Source of the DNA: Tyto alba
Taxonomy: Eukaryota; Chordata; Aves; Strigiformes; Tytonidae
Length of the DNA: 64,000 nt
Reading direction: 5' to 3'
Assembly: GCF_018691265.1 (NCBI RefSeq)
Contig: NW_024881296.1
Location: 12,679,427 to 12,743,426 of the forward strand
The notes below the pieces were generated by a model. The model ran no database searches. It was given only the letters and a program-made list of their open reading frames with translations, and had not been told where the DNA came from. The translations under genes and the position numbers were made by a program. This document shows positions 14,468-27,145 of this stretch, piece after piece (position 1 is the stretch's first letter; the number at the start of each line of letters is the position of its first letter).

Positions 14468-14735
14468 GAATCATAGAGTCATAGAATGGTTTGGGTTAGA
14501 AGGAACCTTAAAGATCAATTACTTCCAGCCCCCCTGCCCTGGGCAGCGCCCCCTTCCCCCAGCCCAGGGTGCTCCCAGCCCCGTCCAGCCTGGCCTTGAA
14601 CCCTTCCAGGGAGGGGGCAGCCACAGCTGCTCTGGGCAACCTGGGCCGGTGTCTCACCACTGTCAGGAGCTTATGGCCATACTAATTCAGGCCAAATGTC
14701 CTTCTAATATCCTGTCTCTGTCTAAATTCAACCAC
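14468..14735 (-). mobile_element. CR1 LINE 3' fragment
   Basis: The + strand begins with the inverted CR1 terminal repeat (GAATCATAGAGTCATAGAATGG), then GTTTGGGTTAGAAGGAACC, a cytosine-rich CCCCCTGCCCTGGGCAG stretch and the GCTCTGGGCAACCTGGGCC block, the order expected for the antisense of a CR1 3' end. The element therefore lies on the - strand, opposite to KIF26B, truncated at its 5' end as usual. The distal limit near 14735 is approximate. It is diverged from consensus, so not recent. Confidence 0.88.
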
Positions 14736-17450
14736 AGATGCCAAGGAGAGAAAGACTAGAATGAGCATTTTGTCAAAATAGTCTTGCAGCCTCAACTGTT
14801 TTCAGCTGTGTGAATTCCTGATCTTCAGCAGCAGCTTTGTAAACAGAAGGGGGACCTTCCAGGAACATTGTAAATGAGTCCAGTTTGAGGCTTTTTGAAG
14901 ACAGTTGAAGGTTGAAAGGAGCTTTTTATGAAAGACCGGATCAGCTTATCTTTGAAATTTTATGTTAGTGTTTCTGGAATTTTGAACAGCTAACTCTTCA
15001 ATAGATACCTTTTTATCTTTTAAAACTAAATTCTTACAAACATTAGTAGTTGTAGATTGCTTTCTGGCACTCACAACTGTTCTGACTACCAATCTGGTGG
15101 AGAGGCAGCTATTAACATGGAAACACTCAAATTTACAGTTGATTTTATGGGCATAATAGATACCTATTGCACTCTAAAACATGTTCTAGTTACCTCAGGT
15201 AAAACTGCAAGCTATGTAACAATTACTAAAAGGCAAGTTTAAAAGAGTTCCTTTCCTTTGCTGTCACAGGCTATTAGGAGATCTCTGAAGTGTTGGAGAT
15301 AAAAGAGCCTATTGAGGAGCCTGTCTAATTAATGGTATTAGTGGGCAAAATAAATAGAAGAATCCATTTAAAAGGGGAGTGAAACTTCAGATAACATGAA
15401 AAATGCATGTGCACCATTAATATTTTAAATTACTGCATAGATTAAGATAAATGTATTTGATACAGCCTATCTCCAAATGGTTTCAATAGCAATTATATAT
15501 ACAGTAAAAATCTTTATATATTGATTTGGCCATTTTACAATACATAGTACTTCCATGGAGACTGGGGTCCCTTGGGTTTTGTTTGGAGTCCTCTGTGAAT
15601 AAAGTGAGATGAAGTGTGACAGGGGTAAAAGAACCAAACATTTAGTTTTCTTGTGCCTGTGTTTATAGATGACAGAATTCCCAGTGCCCTGCAGCAGCTG
15701 CTAGATTTGGCCCTATGCTGCCAAAAATGTCATCCTAAAACTGCCTGTGGTTCCGCAGTTTAACTTCAATGCCATGTATTTGAGTTCAGAAGGGACTATT
15801 TTATTCATTATCTCATGTGCCCTGTCACTAAAACTGTAAAAGCCCAATTCAGACCCTGCTGAGGCTTAGGGGAGCCTTTTTTGTAGGTTTTAGTGACAGC
15901 TGGGTTTGGACCACAGAGCCATGGGCTTCACTTAATAAAATCTCAGTTTTGGGGTTAGCTTTCAGACATCACCAAAACCAGGCATGGGTAGAGATTTTTT
16001 CATCTATGACCTTTAATTGCCATGCAAGATCAACATCATCACTGTTATTGCTCACTCTGTCTCATCACATCTCTAAATCAGCCCATTGTGTGAGTAGCTC
16101 AGCCCAACTGTGCATGAGAGTTGTTGCTGTCTGATGGTCATTCGGTTTTATGTGAAAGAGTTTTGGGTCTCTCTCCAGTTCCCAACGAGCTTGTCCCACC
16201 GCTATTGACTGTTGGCAGTACAAATATAGAGGCCATGGACTTGCAGGCCAGAGAACACCATGTTCATCAGATTCTGCAAACATCGTTTCAGGTGTCCCTA
16301 AAACTATATATTGAATAGTAAAGCAAATGGAGTCATGAGGTGAAACCGGTTTTCTAGTCCGCTTTGCTTTTCAAGAGGATAGGTGTAAAGGAGAAGCTCA
16401 TCGTTCTTAGTCTTCTCAACAGAGAAAGAATGTGTGAAGTTAGACAACTAAGTCCATATTTAGCCACCTTATTACTTACCCAGATTTTCGGAAGGAGATG
16501 GGCATGCACATTGTCTAGGACCTGTACGTATTGCCTGTACATGCCAATACAGCATTCCTAAATAAGTCATCATTTTTTACTTCCTAAATTGTTTAGAGCT
16601 GGGCAACTGTGGGCAATGTGTCCCCAGCTGGTAAATGGGAGATGACATGTAAAAAATTCTCCGATTTTGCAACTTGCTTCACCTGATTGATTCCCATCCT
16701 GGGTTATCAGATCACTTGGCTGCTGCAAAGTCCATCTTCTTTGCCAATGGATGGGGTTTGCTTCTTTTAGCAGCTTTTAGCAGTTCCTTGCTTCCTGGTG
16801 AAGTAGAGTTTGGAGCTGTAGGTAAAGAGGAACTTTAAAAGTTAATAAATTGATTACCAGAGATGGAAGCATGACTTGAGGCTTCTGACTGTTTATTTTG
16901 CATTAATGTTGTTAGTTTAATATTTTCACTGCTTTACTTTGTGTTTTGACAGCTTAGCATCGGGACCCATTTTCATATGAGAGCATATTTTTTGGTCTGT
17001 TAATCTAAACGAACAGTTCTGAGAGCATCAGCATTGAGAAAATAATGTTTCTAACAGTTTCTCTCTTAATTTTGACATCCAAAAGGGTATAAATACTGAC
17101 TGAAATGTCCCCTGTGGTTGGGAATTTCTCTCATCTGTGTGCTTTCTCTGGTGTGTTTGAGTGGAGTTTAAGGACTTTCAGGCTTGTTTTTGTGGGAATA
17201 CAAATAAGATCTCTCTCCATCCACCCAGTCATCAATTCTCACAGTGTTTACAGAGATCTACTATCTCTGAGGCTTTTATTTAATTTTCTCTAAGTTTTCA
17301 AATTGGCCAACAGGCTACAAGTTTATTGCTGAAGGTGATGAGGCAAGCTTGCATGCAGTATGAACTCTTAAGCCTAACTTTCTTTGGGGATATGTCTAGT
17401 GAGTGGCAGTATATGAATTGTATAATTTTGATAATAGTAATAACAGCCAA

Positions 17451-17490
17451 TTTTTTTTTTTTTTTTTTTTTTTTTTCCCCCTTTCTGCAG
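17451..17490 (+). repeat. T26 run followed by acceptor-like CCCCCTTTCTGCAG
   Basis: Twenty-six T residues (17451-17476) run into CCCCCTTTCTGCAG ending at 17490. This resembles an ideal 3' splice acceptor inside the large intron, but no exon with a donor or coding similarity follows. Confidence 0.6.
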
Positions 17491-17853
17491 AGGGGTGTGT
17501 GCACTTTCACAGCCCTCTGCTATAATGCTGTGGGCTGAAGCCTCTAGGAGGTTGATATATAAAATCTTACTTATCAAAATGCCGAGTACTTTGCTGAGTG
17601 ACCTTCCCGGTTTCCTGGAGATGTCATCTATTTACGCTAGTAGCAGTGCCAAGTGGAGTGGTTTCTAAAACTGAACAGCAGTCAATTTATTTTCAGGTAC
17701 CACTCCATTTGGGATTGCAATTAGGATAACTAGAGCTGCTCTCCAGCACAGGAAACTGGGAAGGTCACGCTGCCAAATTGTTGGCATCTTGATGAAGGAG
17801 TGTAAACTACTGCTGTCACTACTACAGATCAAATGAGCCTAACCAGAACGACG

Positions 17854-17902
17854 TAATTATGAAATCCTCCCAAAAGATCATGAATATTCATGGATCAATT
17901 AC
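17854..17902. promoter_or_regulatory. TAATTA plus CATGAATATTCATG palindrome, candidate POU/homeodomain site
   Basis: TAATTA at 17854-17859, a perfect 14-bp palindrome CATGAATATTCATG at 17879-17892 and ATCAATTA just after. The palindrome has the ATGNATATNCAT form used by POU dimers. It lies immediately upstream of the CpG-rich block at 18 kb. Confidence 0.3.
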
Positions 17903-17999
17903 AAACATTTGAAGTTAATTTTCGTTTGAGGAAATAACCCTGGTATTCCACTCTCAGTACGGATGAATCATAGCACTCCTTGCAAGCAAAGGGCAGAGG

Positions 18000-18700
18000 G
18001 CTGTTGCTTGCTGCATGGGCTCACGGGTGCCGCTGCATGCGCAGCAGCGAGCAGCCTTTCTGTCCCCCCTCCAAATTGTCACGGTGTATTCAGCGAGGGG
18101 GGGGAAGACCAAATGGGTGTGGGTAACGCCGGAGTCGCGCCAGTCTGGTAGGCAGGTGCTTGTTTGTGCCGAAAGCGGAGTTGCGGTGGCCGCTGCCCTG
18201 CCCTCTCTGCAGGGGCTGTCACTGATGGCGGCTCTTCAGCACACGTGACCCCAGCCCGTGGCACCGGCAGCAGCTGAGCTGCAGGGATCTGAGAAAAAAC
18301 AACCCCTTTGCTTAGTCTCTCGGATGCAGAGTGGGGAGCCTTGCTTTAATCACCCTACTGCTCGACGCTGTGAAGGCGACGGGAGCTGGGGGCAGCGGCA
18401 CTTCAAGCAAAGGCGCTGAGCAACGGGTCCTGCTCTTCACGCTGACGGAGGGGTGCTGGAAATGCCCTCGCTGGGTGTCTCTTTGCTATGCTCCTGCCAG
18501 TATGAGCCGTCAGAGGGGCTGGTGTGAAGGTGGTTGCCAGGTCCTCAGCAGATTGTCAGGGGATGTTTCCTCATGTGTCTTTCTGGCTGTGTGTTTTCCC
18601 TTGTCTCTGCCCTACGTGCGCGGGCACTGGCCAGCCACTCTCCACCCCTTCCCTTCCCAGCGCTCCCGCTGCGCTGCCAGGGCACGGGCAGCCCAAAAGG
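18000..18700. promoter_or_regulatory. Intragenic CpG-rich block (candidate CpG island)
   Basis: CpG dinucleotides are dense here, about 30 by hand count in 18000-18510, against near absence in the surrounding intron. GC content is visibly high (GGAGTCGCGCC, GAAGGCGACGGGAGC). It resembles a small CpG island inside the KIF26B intron and could be an alternative promoter or an unmethylated enhancer. A CATATAAAG motif occurs near 18766. No promoter activity can be shown from sequence alone. Confidence 0.4.
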
Positions 18701-21700
18701 AGAGGCAGGCAGGCTCCTCAGCTGCTCCCGTTGCTCTTCAGCAGCAGATACGAATGTTGCCTTTTCATATAAAGCAACCAAATGGCCTCATAGAGACAAG
18801 CTGAGCCAAACTTGTGGTTGCCCTATTACTTCCAAGTCAGGGAGCCAAACAAGGAGGGATATGGAGGAAGGAAAGGCTTTTCCTTCCCTTTGTCAGTGTA
18901 TCTTGGTAGAAGTTAGCACAGAGCCTGGCCACATGCAGAGTCCTTAAATTATTTAAAATCTGGATCATTACTGTTTTTAACTGTGGGAATTTTTTTTCTC
19001 CTGTAAATCACAGTCTATTTACTGCTCAGGTTTCCTTAACCAGTGGCAGTTCTGATTTTGGGGAATCTGGCTTTAACTCCAACATACACTTGCTGAGCCT
19101 AATTAGCTCCCTGGATTAACTGAACTTCCGTTTTTCAGCTAGAATTTTTTAGGAGCTGGCTCTGTAATGAGACAGACCACTAAGATCCTTTTCCTTTTGT
19201 GATTATTTTTGAGCTTCGTTTGCATATTTTAAATGGTTGCTTGTGAACGATGTTTGGCTCTGTGCTGGGAGTTGGAGTACAGAGGGGAGAGGGATCATTT
19301 TGTTCATTTTCAGTGCAGTTCTCTTTCTCTGAAACCATCCCAGGTTTCCAGCAGAATTGCCCTCCCACCCCTCCCAACCACCTCCTCACTCCCAACCCAA
19401 AAATTGCTCTTGCTGTGACTTTAAAATACATCTGGATCTCTAAGCTCTCATTTGAATAACACACTGACCTGTAAATAATGGTTTCTGTCTTCATTTTGAT
19501 ATTTCAAATTGCAGAGTGCACCCAAACCAAACCGTGTAAATTTATGTAGCTGGGTCAAAGACTGTGAGGAACTTTTTTCTCTCATTGGTTGAATTATTTA
19601 AAAGAAGCCCATGCTGCTTTAGCTCCACTGGTGTCACAAGGCAGAAATGAGAAGGTGGAGGGGCTCTCTTTCTCTGTGCTTCCCCAGGGCGAGCATAGTG
19701 GTCTGCAGCTTAGACCTGGGCTGACAACGTCAGAAACCATGTGCTCTTTAATACATAGGTAAAAGAGAAGCTGGGGTGTGATAGCAGCTGCCTTATTGTG
19801 AGATAGTCCTGATATGGGTAAGTTTGAATTGGTAAGATTGGTCAGCGGGACCTCCAAAGAGTGGGTCATTTTATGTCAGTTTTGGATAACATACTCCTTG
19901 GCTGTTTTGTAGACTGTTTAATTTTCATCAGCTTTGGGAGCAACTTTAATACAAAAGCTCTGGAATGAGCCCCTTTTACGGTGAGAGGGACAGTGTGTTT
20001 CAAGGAGTCAGAATAGCTGAAGCTATTGGGACTCTGTCCTGTCATTAAATTTCTTTTCTGTCTTTGGTGAAAAGAAACAGAAGATGCCATTTTGTGCATC
20101 TGCCACATGCTCGTGTGTTGTCACAGGCACAAAGATTGTTCTGCAGTATGAAATTTGCAGAGTTAGGCTCTTAAAAGACAAGAATTATAGGGGGGAATCC
20201 CCTCCATTTTATATACATTTTGTAAGAGTAGAATTCAAGTCCCTGTTATCCCATACTTGGATGCAACCTTCTCCTGCTTTTGACTGCTGCAGCGTCACAC
20301 CCCTTCCAGATGTGGTTGTGATTTTCCCAGTACATGAATCTGAGCACTGTATCCCACCAGTGTAGTCCTTTCAGCTGGCTCCCCCATCCCCGGTGCAGTG
20401 AGCATAACTTTCCGGGCTGCGGTTGCGTACCTCATACAAGATAATTAACTGCAGTGGTAGTGGAAATTTCCACTTTGCTTAATTTTCCCTTCAAGGCTAG
20501 TCAGCTTCCACCTGGAACAAGTTCATTACTTCCCCAATGCTTTATTTCACCAGGTGAAGGATTCTCCAGGTTAAAGGTCCAACACGTTACCCATCTTTCT
20601 TCAACTGTCTCGCTTCGTTCTGCTAACAAAGCCAGGCTTACATGGCTGAACCACTGAGGGCTTTATCACTCCACCTGGCCTCATTTTGCCCGTGCCTACA
20701 CACATTGATCCCATTTCCTCTCTCCCTGTATCAAAATTATTAACAGAAAGACATGGCTAAGGAAACTATACAGGTTCATCATGAACTCAGATGTTACACA
20801 CCTGTAACATCTGCTGTTGGGTTTGTGCCTTTTAAGCTATAAACGGTCCTCTGTAGAAATTATTTCAGTGCAATAAGAGCCAAAACCAAATAGAGTACTT
20901 ATGTGGTTCCCTTTTTATGCAAGCATTTATTACAATGAATAAAGCAGTGCATCAGCACAAGGGAGTAGAGTTAAGTCTTCATGATCAAAAATAACTGCCA
21001 TAGTTACTGAAATTTTTCCTTTGACATACCTCTATAAATAATTAGATTACAAGACACCTGAGGGCATACATCATCTGATCCTGTAAAAATAACACCTTGA
21101 GTGAGTTGACAACTTTCTCCTTTTGGCCAAGTGCCTAGGAAGACACTAAGGTATATGATTAATAGAGAGCACAAACACACACCCTTGCACCTCTTAAAGC
21201 TTGGTTATAATACTGTATTGTATCCCTTGTGGAGTATTCTATTCCTGATGGTGCTGCTGTTGTCACTGAATAGCCAAAATCCTCATAGCAGTGGGGTGAG
21301 AGGAAAGGGAAGACAAAGAAAATGCTTGTTATTAAGGTGGGGAAAAAAAAAAAAAAAACAACAAACCACAGCATAACAAAGCATATAATAGAAATGGTTA
21401 AATAATTTCAGAGGAAAATCATTATTGCAAGACTTTAGCTGGATCTTCCTCTCCAGTATTCCCTCCTTTTGTGGAACAGTCCTGTGTTTCCCTCTTCCAT
21501 ACAGAGAAGGAGATGCTGGGCAATGAAAACTCCTGCAAATTTAGTGAGCATAATATTTATTCTTACTGCTTCATTTTCTATTCATGAATTCTATTTTGCA
21601 GCCCTAAACAAAAGCAATTACCATTTGCTTCTTTTCTGTGTAGCTCTCTTCAAACACATTGCTCTCACGGATTCTCGTAAAGCTGAAGGACCTGACACAG

Positions 21701-23066
21701 GAAGATCCGGGAAGGCGCTGTCCATGCTGTGCCCCCTCACCGTGGCCTGCATCTCACCTGGGCAGCATGATGCATTCAGCCATGACAAATTATAGCAGGG
21801 ATTATGAGGTTCCTCTGCTGCGTATCAGTGAGCAGTTGTGGAGACTTGAATTGGAGGTCAGGCAGTGACAGTCGAGGACGTTAGTGGGAGCAAGAGGTGA
21901 GGAAAGAGGAGATTAGTACTGGGAGAGCGTCTTGCAGTGATGCTGGAGTCTGGCAAAATCTGGTGTAGCTGGTTAGATCACAGAAGGATGAAATGGAGCT
22001 CTGCTGGGCTGTTTAGGTGAGGAGCTGGGGGCGTGAATCATGGTATGGGAATGAGAACGAGTGAGGAGGTTGGATGAGGAAAACCCAGGATAGACACTGA
22101 TAGAACAGGATTGTCTGATGAGCGAAGAGCATTGCAAAAAGGATGTGAGCGTAGAAGTGCATAGCTCTCCTACAGCACAGGAAAGGGTGGTAATACTCCT
22201 GAGTCTAACTGCTTTTCTGCAGGCAGAAGGTACTAGCAAAACCTCATGGTAAATTGTGAGTCACGTCCTCCTTCTCCACTGCTTGTCCATACAAAAGGTG
22301 GCAGCCAGCTGCTTCTGCTGTCTACTTGCCTCAGCAGCTGAGGGTTTTTAATACGTAGGAAGGTTCCAGGCTTATTAGTGTCTCACTGGAGTATGAACAC
22401 AAGTCCACATGAAGATACATAAAATATATATAATAAAATTTTTTCTGATTGTGAACTCAATCACTACAGTGACAGGAAATGTCAAAATTAAGGTTGTCCT
22501 GGCAAACTTACTTTGGCCCCATGGGCTATATATTATGTTGTCTTTGCAGGATTCTTCCCCCCTTTCCCCCTGCCATGCAATTATCATCTTTTGCAAGGCA
22601 GATAAAGGACCTGCTTAAGACATGAATCAGGACCGTACAGGGATGTGGTCACTGTCAATAAGTTCCTTCCCTAATTTTTAGCAGAAAATGGAAGGCATAT
22701 GGAAAATGGGTCTGAGGGCTGTGGAAGAGAAGAGAGGGATTCCAAAGAGAGCTGGTACCGCCTTCAGAACTGGCTCTGCCAGTGCGTGCCTAACATTTTC
22801 AGATGGGCTTTTAATTGTATGTTCCTGGTTTTCTGGGTACCCATGTTGAGAATCAGCTGCCCCATTTTATTTGCAAGAGAAGTCAAAGTGAGCTGTACTT
22901 TGAATATAAAAGATTATATAATGCTCCATACTCTGAAAGATCAGTGCTTCACACCAAACACCTATACTTAGGGAACTCTTCAATGCTGCAGGTATTATCA
23001 GAGAATTCTATACCTCACCTCAGAGGCATTCGTCAGATACTGCATTGATAAGCTCCACAGAAAATG

Positions 23067-23086
23067 AAAAAAAAAAAAAAAAAAAA
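23067..23086 (+). repeat. A20 run in intron
   Basis: Twenty consecutive A residues, without a recognisable retroposed body upstream. Confidence 0.9.
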
Positions 23087-26000
23087 TGAACCTTTAGAGA
23101 AATCTGTCATTCTGGATTCAGAGCTGGGTTTGTATAGTCCTAACAGCAGATAAGGCACAAGCCTGCAACTTAAAAGGCAAAGATTAAATGAAAGACTGAA
23201 TGACTTCTTGTTCAGTGAGCACTGTTTATCCTATGCAGTGATTGAGGCAGGGGTCTGGTGAAATAATAGTATCCAGTCATGAAATTAAAAACACTGACTT
23301 AATGCACATAGGCAAGTGGGATTTATGCAATATGCAAGGAGACGTATCATGATCTTGAGTACTTCGTTCTTCAATGTTAGATTCTGTATTGTTTGCATCT
23401 GAGTATAATTAATGATTCATGAGGAAGGAAAATATGGATATGTATAAGAGGAGCATGAAGATGTATATTTTTTCTTCTTACTGAGCAAGGGAAAGGACTC
23501 ATTTACATTTGATCCCTGTTTGCATGGTGAAGTCTCAGAAGAGAAGAAATAGAGAACACTGTGCTCACTGCAGCACTGCCACATCTCTCTTTTGGGGAGG
23601 TGTAATACCTGCTAGGATTCTTTATGCTAGCTATTGAGAGATTCAGAAAATAACACTGTAAGTCCTCCAGTAGCTGCTATAATGTGAGAGGGTGAAAATA
23701 CGGAGGAGATAAGGGAGCAGCATGGATAAGAGAGAGCTTCTCTCCACATGGAGGGCTGCTACTGCGTGGAATGAACTGAGGTTTTTGCCTGGCAGTCTGC
23801 AGTTCTTCCTTTCTGGATCCTCTGTACCATGCCCACTGACATACCTCCCAGAGACATCTGAGTTTAGTTTTCTGCACCCAGGGCTTCTGCCTCTGGACTT
23901 TTCCACAGATAGAGCTTTGTATACTTCATTTTGGGGTTTTCCCTGTGTGGGATATATGGATAATATTTATTGGTATTTTGCTGTATCCATGATGATCTCA
24001 TGAGTTAGGCAAGAAAAGGTTTAGAAGTAAGGGTAATGTATTTTATTAGATCAAGCGATGCTGTTAGAAAAATCAAGTAACTTTTAAGTACTGAAAAGGC
24101 TGCAGAATCGACTTAGTGATATACAGGCTTTGGAGTCTGAAGTGTGGTAAACTGACCCCACCTTCATTCTTCTCTGTGTATTATATACCCATATTCATGA
24201 TCTCCTGAATTATAAAAACATTAGTGGATAGGATAGAAATACATTTAAAATGAAGACAGGTATATAAAATGGGGTCATTGTGCTGCCCTGGCATATCATT
24301 TTATTGCTCTTGGAACAGAATAGAAATGGACCATTAGCATTCCCAAAGATGTCCCATTTGCTATAAGGACATTGGTGCTTTTCAGTATGCTGTTATGAGA
24401 AATCTGGGACCTTCCGCAAGTAGCATGCACCCAGGAGCAGCAGCCCTTCTGTGAGCTTCTTCAGAATTTCCTGTGTTTTAGTTCAGTTTGCACAGTTAGA
24501 AGATCAACAAAGGTCTTCCTTCTCAAGGCTCTTCCAGTGCAGAAGGGCAGACCTTCTCACTGTAAAACTTATGCTTTCACAGGAAATTTTGCTTTTGCAA
24601 ACATCAGCTCATGAATCACCTAATGAAACAATTCAGAGCCTTTCTTTTTTTCAGACAGAAGTGTCATGTCAGCATTCAGAAGAACAAAGCATCTACTTTG
24701 TGTCTCACACTATCTGTCAAGCAAATTTCAGTGAAACATCCAAAATATTTTACCAGTATTTTACCTGATGAGGATAGGGTGAGTTAAAAATTAAGCCACA
24801 CATTTTTGTGTTATGATGTTCTCTTTGATTTTATTTCTTTCCTTTGGAAGTTAATAGGTGCTATTGTGAGAGATCAGTGAACCTTGAACAGGTGAACTTG
24901 TCTTAGGACAATGTCCAGAATTGACAAAAATATGTGACATGAGGCTAGTTATGTTTTCTGGGTGCAAAGTGAAGTTGATAGTCAAGATGCAGACTGTTGC
25001 ATGAGCAAACTGTGAAATTAGAAATCAGTGTTGGCTGAGCTTCTTTGCTGCTAGGTTTCAGGCTTTAATCCTAAACAAATCTGCCTTTTAGTTCCTACCT
25101 GAGGTATGTCAAAGGATCATTTGAATTATAGAATAGGTATTTCCTCCGTATTGTCATTCTTCTTGCAAGTGTGTATTTCAGTACAAGGCAGATGGTAGAG
25201 ATTATTTTATATTCATAACACATATACCTCTAGGAGAGCCACGCTGCAGTGTGCTGATGCTGGCTGCATTGGTTATATATTCTCAGGAGACCGACACATT
25301 CAGAATGTATTCTTTTGCCCTTTCCATGTCATCTCATGTTTTGCTATGATAGAAGCACTAGCAAATGAAAGGTTTGTTATTGATTTCTGTGCAGATGTTA
25401 ATAATTTCTGTGTAACTCTGCATTGGAGTGGCAGTAACTGATGTACAAAATTTGACATCTTAATTATTCCTTGATGGAAAGGAGGGCCACTAACCTGAGA
25501 CACAGCAGCCTATTAACTCTGGATCTGTGGATTCAAAGCAGCCTTAGGTCACCAGTGAAATGAGTGAGGCTGTCTCAGTATAGTCTTTATGGATGTTTGT
25601 TTGCTTCTCAGAGACATCAGACTGTCTTCAATGTGTCTGGAGCAGATGGAAGCAGAAATCCTGAAACAAAAAATGTTTTACTTTCAGTATTGCTAGCTTA
25701 GCTGAAATCACAAGTACTGGAAATCTCAGGAAAAGCACAATTTATGCGCTCCCCAGACATACTGCTATATGATTACCAAAATATACATCCCAAATGCTGT
25801 TGTTTACTCAATCAAAAAGAGAGGTTTGAGAATTTTGGTGTTTGTCTGTCAATCCCATCCAGTAGACACAGCTTCAGTTCCCAGCAGTTGCAGCTTTATG
25901 CAGAATTCCTGTGAGCTGGAAATGTGAAGTGGATGACCAAGGGCACACATGCACCATAGTTCATTAGCAGATATTGAAAGGTGAGCCCCAAAAACCTGAT

Positions 26001-26510
26001 CCCCAGCCACTGAAGGTATTGCTATCATTACAACCGTGAAAGCAAATCTTTTCACAGTAGGTGGATGTCAGGCTGTTATTGTCTTTGCTTTTAGCCATAC
26101 ATAGCTATCATCCACAACCTTTAGTGTAGGAGAGGCTCTCTTCAAGAGTATGCTATTTCCCAACTAACCATCCAGTTGACCTGTACACTGTGTAGCTAAA
26201 TCTCTCTTTAAAAATTATATCATGCATTTCTGAATACAGGATTAGATGACCACCACAGAAGCATTATATATGCATCATTATGCTGCTAAAATCCATATTC
26301 TTAGTCCAGTTACAGACAGCCCCACAATAAGGCATCAGCGTTTCAGAAGCTATCCTATGCTGAACAATAGAGTAAATAGCAAGAACAGAAAATTTGATTT
26401 CCGCCTCAGTGGAAAAAAAGATTTAATATGAAAGAACAATTGTGCAAAGTCTTAGGGCTTGATTGTTTTGTATTTCACCAACATCATCCAAAATTGATTT
26501 CAGTGATTGA

Positions 26511-26528
26511 ATTATTATTATTATTATT
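26511..26528 (+). repeat. (ATT)6 microsatellite
   Basis: Six perfect ATT units about 450 bases upstream of the motor-end exon. Confidence 0.9.
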
Positions 26529-26982
26529 GAGTTACCCAGTGTCCTAGAAAGCAAGAAAAAAATTTGGGCCCGCTAATCTAATCCACTACCCTCTTTACCT
26601 CCAGAGCTGGGCCAGAGGTCTACTTGCATAGTGTGCACTGGAAAAGGGCAGCAGTTTGGTGTTTGCTGCAGCAGCTCCTTAACAGATAGTCTCCAATGCT
26701 GGTCTGCATCTCTGTATTGACAGTGGTAACACTGCAGAAGGACTGAGGCCAGAAGAAGACAGAAGGGGTGAACTGGGAAGAAGAAAGAAGTTTAAATTGT
26801 AGTCCAGGGCCTTTCAGCATGCTCAGCTGCAGACACAACACAGTGCAAACCTGAGGAAGGAAACTAATTAGGGTTCCATTAAAAAGAGGAGAAAAAAAAT
26901 CTTGCTGAGACCCAAGTCACATCACGATGGTCAAAGTGAAACCTAGTGCACTAATGTAGCCTTAATTCATTTTATTTTGCAG

Positions 26983-27145
26983 AGACAGCAAGCTCACCAT
27001 GTTGCTTCGGGAGTCCTTGGGGAATATGAACTGCCGCACCACAATGATAGCTCACATTTCAGCCGCTGCAGGGAACTATGCTGAGACGCTGTCCACCATC
27101 CAGATTGCATCAAGGGTCCTCAGGATGAAGAAAAAGAAAACTAAG
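26983..27145 (+). CDS. KIF26B: KIF26B exon: end of the kinesin motor domain (loop 12/alpha5, beta8, alpha6)
   Basis: The acceptor follows a T-rich tract ending TTTTGCAG, and the donor is GTAAGA at 27146. The exon starts with the last base of a codon (probably Arg) and then encodes 54 residues beginning Asp-Ser-Lys-Leu-Thr-Met-Leu-Leu. This is the kinesin signature SKLTxLL, followed by a Thr-Thr-Met-Ile-Ala-His-Ile-Ser strand (beta8) and [11 protein letters not shown] (alpha6). Typical kinesins have Arg or Lys where this protein has Met in SKLTxLL, and Leu-x-Phe-Ala where it has Ile-Gln-Ile-Ala; this divergence suits the KIF26 subfamily. A basic stretch LRMKKKKTK closes the exon in phase 0 and links the motor to the stalk. 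The P-loop and switch regions are encoded upstream of the window, so ATPase motifs cannot be judged here. Confidence 0.95.

Larger units (their letters stand above)
1..26982 (+). other. KIF26B: KIF26B intron (5' end outside window)
   Basis: The exon at 26983 begins inside a codon, so everything upstream is intron unless an unrecognised exon is present. I looked for the preceding motor exon (ending in a His-x-Pro-Tyr-Arg-type sequence) and did not find it. Open frames here are short, lack family resemblance and appear equally on both strands. By region: 1-1680 nothing recognised; 1690-1885 MIR-like relics; 1900-4080 nothing; 4100-4480 AT-rich with homeodomain-type sites; 4500-7090 nothing; about 7130-7330 GC-rich with scattered CpG; 7350-11140 nothing clear; 11145-11530 TAAT-rich block; 11530-14460 nothing; 14468-14735 CR1; 14740-17450 nothing except an AT-rich stretch at 15265-15540; 17451-18750 poly(T), palindrome and CpG-rich block; 18800-26980 nothing except A-runs at 21343 and 23067 and (ATT)6 at 26511. 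Confidence 0.85.

Noticed and set aside
18331..18804. A 157-codon open frame in the CpG-rich block
   Set aside because: It begins with GTG rather than ATG, two other frames are also open, and no similarity is recognised. GC-rich DNA has few stops, so this is expected by chance.
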